DNA from: Amycolatopsis sp. CA-230715
GTDB taxonomy: Bacteria; Actinomycetota; Actinomycetes; Mycobacteriales; Pseudonocardiaceae
NCBI RefSeq assembly: GCF_018736145.1
Contig: NZ_CP059997.1
Coordinates: forward strand, 2,169,501-2,233,500
Length of the DNA stretch: 64,000 nucleotides
Direction of reading: 5' to 3'
Of this stretch, positions 18,001-30,000 are shown one piece after another (within the stretch, counting starts at the first letter, position 1; every line of letters starts with the position of its first letter). The notes under the pieces were generated by a model. That model worked only from the letters and a program-made list of their open reading frames with translations. It did not search any database and was not told the DNA's origin. The position numbers were made by a program, and so were the translations under genes.

Positions 18001-21000
18001 GAAAACAGCACGAACGCGTCGAGGTCGTACCCGGCGGTCAGCTCGTGCAGGTTCCACGCCGCATCCGCCTTGGGCCCGACGACCGACTCGATTCGGTCCG
18101 AGGTCAGCGACTCGACCACACCGTCATCGAGCACGCCCGCGGTGTGCACCACAGCGTTCACCGACTCGCCGTCGAGAACCCTGGCCAGCGCGTCCCGATC
18201 AGCGGCGTCACACGCAACGATCCGAACCTCAACACCCAGTGCCGCCAGCTCAGCCTCCAGCTCAGCCGCCCCCGGAGCCTCCGGCCCACGACGCGACAGC
18301 AACACCAGTCGCTGCGCACCCTGACCCGCCGCCCACCGAGCGACCTGCCCACCCAACGCACCGGTACCACCGGTGATCAACACCGTCCCTTGTGGACGCC
18401 AGCCACCCGACACCGACGAAGCACGCAGCAAACGACGGGCAAACAACCCCGTCGACCGCACCGCAACCTCATCCTCACCCGACCCCGCCAACACCGTCAC
18501 CAACCGCGACAAGGCACGCTCGTCCAGGACCTCGGGAAGATCCAGCAAACCGCCCCAGCGCTGCGGCTGCTCCGCGGACAGAACCCGACCCAAGCCCCAC
18601 ACCGGCGCCTGTACCAACGCGTCCACTCGATCCGAGCGGCCCACCGACACCGCACCCCGGGTCACACACCACACCGGGGCATCCACCCCAGCGACACCCA
18701 GCGCCCGCACCAACGCGACCGTGTCCACCACACCAGCGGAGATCGCGTCCGCATCCAGGGCCAGCAGGGACACCACACCGGTCACCCCGGTCGAGTCCAC
18801 ATCGGACACCTCATCGGCCGCAACCCGAACCACCTCGGCACCAGCACCGGCCAGCGCCCCAGCAACCTCATCGGCCACCGCGTCAGCGGTACCGGTGATC
18901 AGCAGCCAGCGGCCGGATAGCGAATCGGCCTCGCCCGCGGAAGCCGGCTGCCACACCACCCGATACCGCCACGACTCCACCACCGACTCAACCCGCCGAC
19001 GACGACGCCACGACGACAACGCCGGAACAACCTCACGCAACGCCCCATCACCATCAAGCTCAAGAGCATCCACCAACCCCGAAACATCACCACCCTCAAC
19101 CAAATCCCAAAACCGCGAATCCACCGGATCGGCTTCGCTCGAGGTGGCGTCCGGCGACAACCAGTAGCGCTGCCGCTGGAAGGCATAGGTCGGCAGATCC
19201 ACCCGCCGTGCACCAGTACCAGCGAAGAACGCCTCCCAGTCGACGGACACACCGGTGGCGTGCAAACGACCCACCGCCGCAGTCAGCGAGACAACCTCGT
19301 CACGATCGCGCCGCAACGCGGGAACGAGCGCGGCGTCCGAAATGGACTCTTGTGCCATCCCCGACAGCACGCCGTCCGGCCCCAGCTCCAGGAACGCGGT
19401 CACGCCCTGATCAGCCAGGAACCGCACACCATCGGCGAACCGCACCGCCTCGCGCACGTGCCGAACCCAGTACTCGGGGTCGGTCACCTCCGCCAGCGCA
19501 CCGGTCACATTGGACACCACCGGAACCTTCGGCTCCTGGAAAGCGAGCCCCTGCGCAACCCGGCGGAACTCCGCCAGCATCGACTCCATCCGCGGCGAAT
19601 GAAACGCATGCGACACCGTCAGCCGCTTCGTCTTCCACTCCCACGCCGACTCAAACCCAGCAATCACATCCTCGTCACCGGCGACCACGACCGACCACGG
19701 CCCGTTCACCGCCGCAATCGAAACCCGCTCTTCCAGCCCCTCCAGCAGCAGCGCAATTTCGGCTTCGGTGGCCTGCACCGACAACATCGCCCCACCCGTA
19801 GGCAGGGCCTGCATCAACCGACCCCGCGCCGCCACCAACGCCGCCGCGTCCTCAAGCGACAGAACCCCGGCCACATGCGCCGCGGTCAGCTCACCAATCG
19901 AATGCCCCGTCACGAAGTCGGGGCGGATGCCCCAGGACTCGACCAAGCGGTAGAGCGCCACCTCCAGCGCGAACAGCGAAGCCTGCGTGTACTGCGTCTG
20001 GTTAAGCAGCTCGCCGTCCTCGGCGAACATCAGGTCCTTGATCGACCGATCCAGGGACTTGTCCAGTTCCGCGCACACCGTGTCGAGAGCGTCAGCGAAA
20101 ACGGGGAACTCCCCATATAGCCGCCTGCCCATGCCCGCACGCTGCGCACCCTGCCCCGTGAACAGAACCGCGGCACGACCCTCACCCGCAAGCCCCGTCA
20201 CAACACCCGCCGCCGGAATGCCCCCGGCCAGCGCGGTCAGGTTGCGAACGAACTCGTCCCGGTCGCCCGCGACGACGACGGCGCGATGCTCCATCGCCGC
20301 CCGCGTTGTCGCCAACGAGTAGGCGACGTCGACGATCTCGTGATCGTCCACACGCGGCACCAGGCGCTCCGCCTGCGCCCGCAACGCCTCCTCGCTGCTA
20401 CCCGAAAGCACCCACGGCAGCACCCGGCTCACCGGCGCGCGCTCAGCGTCAGCCTCGATCGCGGGAGCCTGCTCCACGATCACGTGCGCGTTCGTCCCAC
20501 TGATCCCGAACGACGACACACCAGCACGCCGCGGCCCACCCGTCTCCGGCCACGACACCGACTCCCTCAGCAACGACACCGCACCCGAAGACCAGTCCAC
20601 ATGCGACGACGGCTCATCCACATGCAACGACGCAGGCAACACCCCGTGCCGCATCGCCTCGACCATCTTGATGATCCCGGCAACACCAGCCGCACCCTGG
20701 GTGTGGCCGATGTTCGACTTGATCGACCCCAGCCACAACGGCCGCTCACGACCCTGCCCATACGTCGCCAGCAGAGCCTGCGCTTCGATCGGATCACCGA
20801 GCGAAGTCCCGGTCCCATGCGCTTCCACCGCGTCCACATCGGACACGTCCAGCCGTGCGTTCGCCAGCGCCTGCCGGATCACCCGCTGCTGCGACGGACC
20901 GTTCGGCGCCGTCAACCCGTTCGACGCACCGTCGGAGTTGACCGCCGACCCGCGCACGACCGCCAGCACGCGGTGCCCGTTCCGCTCGGCGTCGGACAAC

Positions 21001-24000
21001 CGCTCCAGCAGCAGCAGACCGACGCCCTCACCCCAGCCCGTGCCATCGGCGGAATCCGAGAACGGCTTGCACCGGCCGTCCTTCGCCTGCCCGCGCTGCC
21101 TGCTGAAGTCGATGAACGCGGCGGGGCTGGCCATCACGGAAACACCGCCCGCGATCGCCATCGTGCATTCGCCCTGCCGCAGCGACTGTGCCGCCAGGTG
21201 CACCGCGACCAGCGACGACGAGCACGCGGTGTCCACCGTCAACGTCGGGCCTTCGAGCCCGAGCGTGTAGGAGACGCGGCCGGAGATGACGCTGGTCAGC
21301 TCGCCGGTGGAGGTGTACCCCTCGATGTTGTGCGCCGACGGGTCCGTGCCGGCGCCGTACCCCATGCCGTAGGCGCCGACGAACACACCGGTCTGGCTGC
21401 CCCGCACGGAAGCCGGCGAGATACCGGCACGTTCGAACACCTCCCACGAGGACTCCAGCAGGATCCGCTGCTGCGGGTCCATGGCGAGCGCTTCGCGCGG
21501 GGACACCCCGAAGAACTCGGCGTCGAACTCGTCCGCGTCGTAGACGAAAGCGCCTTCGTTGGCGTAGCTCTTACCCGGCCGGTCGGGGTCGGGGTCGTAC
21601 AGCCCGGCCAGGTCCCAGCCGCGGTCCTCGGGGAAGCCCGAAACCGCGTCCGTGCCGGTGGCGACCAGGTCCCACAGGCCTTCCGGCGACTCGGCGCCGC
21701 CGGGGAACCGGCAGCTCATGCCCACGACGACGATCGGGTCGTCGTCGGTGCGGACCCCCGTGCCCACCCGCGTGCTCGTCGTGCCCGCGGCGCCGACCAG
21801 TTCGGTGCGAACGAATTCCGCGAGCAGCGCGGGCGAGGGGTAGTCGAACACCAGCGTGGCGGGCAGCCGGAGCCCGGTCGCCGAGGTGAGCCGGTTGCGG
21901 AGTTCGACCGCGGTCAGCGAGTCGAACCCGAGTTCCTTGAACGCGCGGTCGGCGCCGACCGATTCGGCCGAGGTGTGCCCGAGCACCGCGGCGACGTGCG
22001 AGCGGATCACCCCGAGCACGGTGGCCTGCTGCTCGTCGACGCTCAGCCCGGTCAGGCGCTGGGCCAGTCCGGAGGTGCTCGCGCCGGACTCCACCGCGCG
22101 GCGGGCGGTGGACCTGACGAGCCCGCGCAGCAACGGCGGTATGTCGTGCTGCGTGCGCAACGCCGCCACGTCGAGGCCCACCGGCACGAGCATCGGTTCG
22201 TCCACAGTGGACGCGATGGTGAAGAGGTCCAAGCCTTGCTCGGAAGAGAGCGGGCGCACGCCTTCGCGGGCCATCCGCTGGAGATCGGCGTCGTCGAGGT
22301 CACCGGTGATGGCGCTGCGCTGCGCCCAGAGACCCCAGGCGAGGGACTGGGCGGGCAGCCCGTTGGCGCGGCGGTGCGCGGCGAGAGCGTCGAGGAACGC
22401 GTTCGCGGCAGCGTAATTTCCTTGCCCCGGCGCGCCGAAGGTGGCGGCCGCGGAGGAGAACAGCACGAACATCGCCAGGTCATTGTCGGCGGTCAGCTCG
22501 TGCAGGTTCCACGCCGCGTCGACCTTCGGCCGCAGGACCGCGTCGAGCCGCTCGGGCGTCAAGGTGGAAACGACGCCGTCATCGAGCACGCCCGCCGTGT
22601 GCACCACGCCCGTCAACGCCGGGATCGTGTCCAGCACGGCCGCCAACGCCTGGCGATCGGCGGCGTCGCAGGCAACCACTTCGGCGTGGGCGCCGAGGTC
22701 GGCCAGTTCGGCGATCAGTTCGGTGGCGCCATCGGCGGCGGGGCCGCGGCGGCTGGTCAGCACCAGGTTCCGCACACCGTGTTCGGTGACCAAGTGCTTG
22801 GCGACGAGGCCGCCGAGGGTCCCGGTGCCGCCGGTGACCAGCACCGTGCCCTCGGGATCCAACGTAGTGGGCATGGTCAGCACGACCTTGCCCACATGCT
22901 TGGCCTGGCCCAAAAACCGCATCGCCTCCGGCGCCCGCCGCACATCCCACGACCGGACCGGCAACGGCGTCAGCACACCCTGCTCGAACAGGCCCACCAA
23001 CTCGACCAGCATCTCCTGGACCCGCTCCGAAGATGCCTCCACCAAGTCGAACACCCGATACAGCACACCGGGATGCTCGGCGGCGATCTGCTCCGGATCG
23101 CGCTGATCCGTCTTCCCCATCTCCAAGAACCGGCCGCCGCGGGGCAGCAACCTCAGTGAGGCGTCGACGAACTCCCGCGCCAACGCATCCAGCACCATAT
23201 CCACCCCACGACCACCCGTGGCCGTCAGGAACTTCCCCTCGAACTCCAGATCCCGCGACGACGCCACGTGCTCCGCATCAAAACCCTGACCCCACAACAC
23301 ATCCCACTTACCCGGCGATGCTGTCGCGAACACCTCGGCACCACGCCACCGCGCCAACTGCACCGCGGCCATCCCCACTCCACCGGCGGCCGAATGCACC
23401 AGCACCGACTCGCCAGCACTCAACCTGCCCAGATCAAACAGTCCGAAGTAGGCGGTCAGGAAGACGAGCGGCGTCGACGCGGCCTGTTCGAAGGTCCATC
23501 CGGGCGGCATCGGCACGAGGGTGCGGCGGTCGGCCACGGCGATCGGGCCGAAGGTCCGCGCGGTCATCCCCATCACAGTGTCGCCGGGGCGCAGATCGGT
23601 CACCCCGGATCCGACCTCGACCACCACACCGGCGGCCTCGCTGCCCATGTCGGCATCGCCCGGGTACATGCCCAGCGCGATCAGCACGTCGCGGAAGTTC
23701 ACCCCGGACGCCCGCACCGCGATCCGCACCTCACCCGCACCCAGCGGCGCGGCCGCCTCGGGGTGCGGCACCAGGGCCAGGTTTTCCAGGGTGCCCTTGC
23801 TGCTGACGTTCAGGCGCCACGCCCCGGTGCCCGCCGGCGGCACCAGCACCTCACCGGAACCAGCCCTGGCCAGGCGGGCCGCGCGCACTTCACCGCCGCG
23901 GACGGCCACCTGGGTTTCGTCGGTCGCGAGCACGGCCGCGATCCGCCGCGCGGATTCCGGAGCGTCGTCGAGGTCGAGCAGGACGAACCGGCCGGGGTTC

Positions 24001-27000
24001 TCCGACTGCGCCGAGCGCACCAGTCCCCATGCGGCGGCGTGCGCGAGATCGGTCGCGTCCTCGCCGGGGGTGGCCGCGACCGCGCCCCGGGTGACGAGCA
24101 CCAGCCGGGATTCGGCGAACCGGTCGTCGGCGAGCCAGGACTGGACGAGCCCGAGCACCCGGTTCGTCACGCGGCGAACCGCGTCCGGGTCCACTGCGGA
24201 CTCCGGCGCGCAGGGTACGAAAAGGACGTCCGGAACGGACGTGACCGCGTCCAGCGACTCGCAGGTCGTGATGTCCACACCGGACTCCGCGAGCCGCAGC
24301 GGGTCGGGGCCGAGCACGGACCAGGTCCCGGTGGGCGCGGTGTCGGCGAGACCGGCCAGCACCGGCCAGTCGAGCTGGAACAGTGCGTCGGTGGAGCGCG
24401 CCTCGGCGAGCTGGTCCGCGGACACGGTCCTGAGCACGAGCGACTCGATGGACGCGACCGGGGCACCGGTGTCGTCCGCCAGGGTCACCGAGATGCCGCC
24501 GCCCGCGGGCGCCAGCCTTGCGCGCACGGAGGCGGCACCCGTTGCGTGGAGGGTGACTCCGCTGAACTCGAACGGCAGACCGAGACCATCCACTGTGGAC
24601 GCACCGAGCCCCGCCGCGTGCAGCGCAGCGTCCAGCAGCGCGGGGTGCAGGCCGAACTCGCCCGCGTCCGACCGGAACTCCTCGGCGAGCGAGACCTCGG
24701 CGAACACCTCGTCCCCGCGGCGCCAAGCCGCCCTGACCCCTTGGAACGCCGGGCCGTAGCCATAACCGGCGTCGGTGAGCACTTCGTAGAACCCGCTCAC
24801 GTCGACGCTTTCGGCGTCCGCGGGCGGCCAGGCGGCCAGGTCGGCCGGTGCCGTCCGGTTCCCTTCGGCCGCGAAACCGCTCGCGTGGCGGGTCCACGGC
24901 TGGTCCGCGGCCGCGTCGGCCGGCCGGGAGTAGATCGCCAGGGTGCGGCGGCCGGCGTCGTCCATGCCGCCGACCACGAGCTGGATCTGGACGCTGCCGT
25001 GCTCGGGCAGCACCAGCGGGGCGTCGATGCTCAGGGCCTCGACGAACTGGCAGCCGACCTCGTCACCGGCGCGGATCGCCATCTCGACGAACGCCGTGCC
25101 CGGCAGCAGGATCGACCCGGCGATCGCGTGATCGGCGAGCCAGCGGTGGGTCTGGGCCGACAGGCGGCCGGTGAACAGAAACCCGTCGGTGGCGGGCAGC
25201 GGGACCGCGGCACCCAGCAGCGGGTGCTCGGCCGGTGCCAGCCCGGCGGCGCTCACGTCCCCGGCGGACATCCCGCCGGTCACCCAGTAGTGCTGTCGTT
25301 GGAAGGCGTAGGTGGGCAGGTCGGTGTGGTGGGCGTGGGTGCCGGTGAAGAAGGCGCGCCAGTCGATGGACACACCGGTGGTGTGCAACCGTGCCACCGC
25401 CGTGGTCAACGACACGACCTCATCCCGGTCACGCCGCAAGGCAGGTACGAGCGCGGCGTCCGAAATGGACTCCTGCGCCATCCCCGACAGCACACCATCC
25501 GGACCCAGCTCCAGGAACGCGGTCACACCCTGGCTGGCCAGGAACCGCACACCATCGGCAAACCGCACCGCCGCACGAACATGCCGCACCCAATACTCCG
25601 GGTCCGTCACCTCCGCGACCTCTCCGGTCACATTGGACACCACGGGAATCTTCGGTGCCTGGAACGACAGACCCTCGGCGACAGCGCGGAACTCCGCCAG
25701 CATCGGCTCCATACGGGGTGAGTGGAACGCGTGGGACACCGTGAGGCGCTTGGTCTTCCACTCCCAGGACGCCTCGAACCCAGCGATGACCTCTTCATCG
25801 CCCGCGACCACGACAGACTGCGGCCCGTTGATCGCCGCGATCGAAACCCGGTCTTCGAGCCCCTCCAGCAGCGGCGCGATCTCGGCTTCGGTGGCTTGCA
25901 CCGACAGCATCGCCCCACCGGTCGGCAGTGCCTGCATCAACCGGCCCCGCGCGGCCACCAGCGCCGCCGCGTCTTCGAGAGACAGAACCCCGGCCACATG
26001 CGCCGCGGTCAGCTCGCCGATGGAGTGCCCGGTCACGAAGTCGGGGCGGATGCCCCAGGACTCGACCAGCCGATAGAGCGCGACCTCCAGCGCGAACAGG
26101 GAAGCCTGCGTGTACTGGGTCTGGTTGAGCAGCTCGCCGTCCTCGGCGAACATCAAGTCCTTGATCGACCGATCCAGGGACTTGTCCAGATACGCGCACA
26201 CCGCATCGAGAGCATCCGCGAAAACGGGGAACTCCCCATATAGCCGTTTACCCATGCCCGCGCGCTGCGCACCCTGACCCGAGAACAAGACAGCGGCACG
26301 CCCCTCGACCGCGAGCCCTTCCACCACACTGGCCGCCGGAGTGCCCTCAGCGAGCGCGGTCAGACCGCGAACGAACTCGTCCCGATCCCCCGCGATGATC
26401 GCGGCGCGGTGTTCCAGCGCCGTGCGCGAGGTCGCCAACGTGAACGCGACATCGACAAGTTCACGACTGTCCACATGCGACATTAAGGTGTGGGCCTGTG
26501 CCCGCAGGGCTTCCTCGGTGTTGCCGGACAGCACCCACGGCACCACCCGGTCCACCGGCGTGTGGTCGACGGGTGCGTCGATCGCGGGTGCTTGTTCGAG
26601 GATGAGGTGGGCGTTGGTCCCGCTGAACCCGAACGAAGACACACCGGACCGCCGAGGCCGGTCGCTCTCGGGCCAGGTCGTGGTGTCGGTCAACAACGCG
26701 ACCGCGCCACTGGACCAGTCGACCTGGGTGGTGGGCTGATCGGCGTGCAGGGTTTTCGGCAGCACGCCGTGGTGCATGGCCTGCACCATCTTGATCACAC
26801 CAGCGATCCCCGCCGCGGCCTGGGTATGCCCGATGTTCGACTTCACCGACCCCAACCACAACGGCCGCTCACGATCCCGCCCATAGGTGGCCAGCAGCGC
26901 TTGGGCCTCGATCGGGTCCCCGAGCGCTGTCCCGGTGCCGTGCGCCTCCACCGCGTCCACCTCGGACGGCTCCAGCCGCGCGGCGGCCAGGGCCTGCCGG

Positions 27001-30000
27001 ATGACCCGCTGCTGCGACGGCCCATTCGGCGCGGTCAAACCGTTCGAGGCGCCGTCCTGGTTCACCGCAGAACCGCGGATCACCGCCAGGATCTGGTGGC
27101 CGTTGCGTTCGGCGTCCGACAGGCGTTCGAGCAGGACGAGGCCGCCGCCCTCACCCCAGGCGGTGCCATCAGCGGTGTCGGAGAAAGCCTTGCAGCGGCC
27201 GTCGGCGGCGAGGCCGCGTTGGCGGGAGAACTCCACGAACGCACCCGGGGTCGCCATCACCGTGACCCCACCCGCCAACGCCAAAGTGCACTCACCCGAC
27301 CGCAACGCCTGCGCCGCCAAATGCAACGCCACCAGCGACGAGGAGCACGCCGTGTCCACCGTTACCGCCGGGCCTTCCAGCCCGAAGGTGTAGGACAACC
27401 GGCCCGACACCACACTGGCCGCGTTCCCCGTCCCCACAAACCCATCAAGACCAGAACCAGGATCCGCCAGCAGGTTCAGGTAGTCCTGTCCGTTCGAGCC
27501 CACGAACACCCCGGTGTCCGAGCCCCGCAGGGAAATCTGGTCGAGTCCGGCGCGTTCGAACACCTCCCACGCCAACTCCAGCAACATCCGCTGCTGCGGA
27601 TCCATCGCCAAAGCCTCACGCGGGGAAATCCCAAACAACCCCGCATCAAACAACCCCGCGTCGTGGACGAACCCGCCATGGCGGGCATACGACGTCCCTA
27701 CCCGGTCCGGGTCGGTGTCGAACAACCCCGCCAGGTCCCAGCCCCGATCCGTCGGGAACTCCGACACCTCATCGCGACCCGACACCACCACATCCCACAA
27801 CCCCTCCGGCGTCATCACCCCGCCTGGGAAGCGGCAGCCCATCGCCACGATCGCGACCGGCTCATCCACCCCCACCCCCACCGCGGGCACATCCCGCACC
27901 ACCTGCGGCAACACCCCCAACAACTCACCCAGCAAAAACCCGACCAACGCCTCCACCGTCGGATAATCGAAAACCACACTCGACGGCAACGACACCCCCG
28001 TCTCCGCCGACAACCGATTCCGAAACTCCACCGCCGTCAACGAATCAAAACCCAAATCCCGAAACGCCCGACCCCCACGCACCTCACCCACCGACCCAAA
28101 CCCCAACACCGCCGCCACATGACCCCGCACCACCTCACCCAACACCAACTCCCGCTCCAACTCCCCCGCCACCCGAAGCCGATCAACCAGACTGGAATCC
28201 CCACCAGTCCGGGATTCCTGCTTCGCTTCCGGCAACGCGGACAGCAACGGGCCGGTCCCGAACCGGCTGACGAACCTGGCCCAGTCGAAATCGGCGACGA
28301 CCACGACCGCGTCGTCCGAGGCCACTGCGGCGGGAAGGGCTGCCAGCGCCTGCTCCGGAGGCATCGCGCCCATGCCTTCGCGGCTGGCTTGCTCGGTGAC
28401 GATGGTGTGGTCGGCGAGTCCGGCGCCTGCCCAGATTCCCCAGGCGATCGAGGTCGCCGGAAGTCCTTGCTGGTGACGGAGTTCCGCCAACGCATCGAGG
28501 TAGACATTCGCCGCGGCGTAGTTGCCCTGCCCCGGCGAACCCAACGTGCCCGCCACCGAGGAAAACAGCACGAACGCGTCGAGTTCGTACCCGGCGGTCA
28601 GCTCGTGCAGGTTCCACGCGGCGTCGGCCTTGGGCCGCACCACCGATTCGATCCGCTCCGGTGTCAACGACTCGACCACGCCGTCGTCGAGCACGCCCGC
28701 GGTGTGCACCACAGCGTTCACCGACTCGCCGTCGAGAACCCGGGCCAGCGCGTCCCGATCGGCGGCGTCACACGCAACGATCCGAACCTCAACACCCAGT
28801 GCCGCCAGCTCAGCCTCCAGCTCAGCCGCCCCCGGAGCCTCCGGCCCACGGCGGGACAGCAGCACCAGTCGCTGCGCACCCTGACCCGCGGCCCACCGAG
28901 CGACCTGCCCACCCAACGCACCAGTGCCACCGGTGATCAGCACTGTCCCTTGTGGACGCCACCCGCCCGACACTGACGAAGCACGCAGCAGACGACGGGC
29001 AAACAACCCCGTCGACCGCACCGCAACCTCATCCTCACCCGACCCCGCCAACACCGTCACCAACCGCGACAGCGCACGCTCATCAAGAGTCTCAGGCAGA
29101 TCCAGCAAACCACCCCACCGCTGCGGCTGCTCCGCGGACAGGACCCGACCCAAACCCCACACCGGCGCCTGCACCAACGCATCCACTCGATCCGAGCGAC
29201 CCACCGACACCGCACCCCGGGTCACACACCACACCGGAGCATCCACCCCAGCAACACCCAACGCCTGCACCAACGCGACCGTGTCCACCACACCAGCGGA
29301 GATCGCGTCCGCATCCAGGGCCAGCAGGGACACCACACCGGTCACCCCGGCGGGATCCACACCCGGCACCTCATCGGCCGCAACCCGAACGACCTCGGCA
29401 CCGGCTTGAGCCAGTGCCCCGGCCAGCTCATCAGCCACCGCGTCAGCGGTACCGGTGATCAGCAGCCAGCGGCCGGATAGCGAATCGGCCTCGCCCGCGG
29501 AAGCCGGCTGCCACACCACCCGATACCGCCACGACTCCACCACCGACTCAACCCGCCGACGACGACGCCACGACGACAACGCCGGAACCGCCGCGGCGAA
29601 CGACTGGTCACCGTCGATGTCGAAGGTGTCCGTCAGCTCCTGCAAATCCTCGCGCTCGACCGCGTCCCAGAAGCGCGCCTCGGCCCCGTCCATAACGCCG
29701 ACCGCCGCTTCCGCGGAAAGCTCCACCCAGTAGCGCTGCCGCTGAAAGGCGTACGTCGGCAGATCCACCCGCTGCGCACCGGTACCGGCGAAGAAGGCCT
29801 CCCAGTCGACGGACACACCGGTGGCGTGCAAACGACCCACCGCAGTGGTCAAGGAGACAACCTCGTCACGATCGCGCCGCAGAGCAGGCACCAAGGCGGT
29901 GTCCGCGATGGACTCGGCCGCCATACCAGTGAGCACGCCGTCCGGCCCCAGCTCCAGGAACGTGGTCACGCCCTGATCAGCCAGGAACCGCACACCATCG

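Noticed and set aside
16530..28199. Transposon or phage origin of the long repeats.
   Set aside because: The repeats are coding PKS domain sequence with no inverted ends, transposase or target duplication. Gene conversion explains them.
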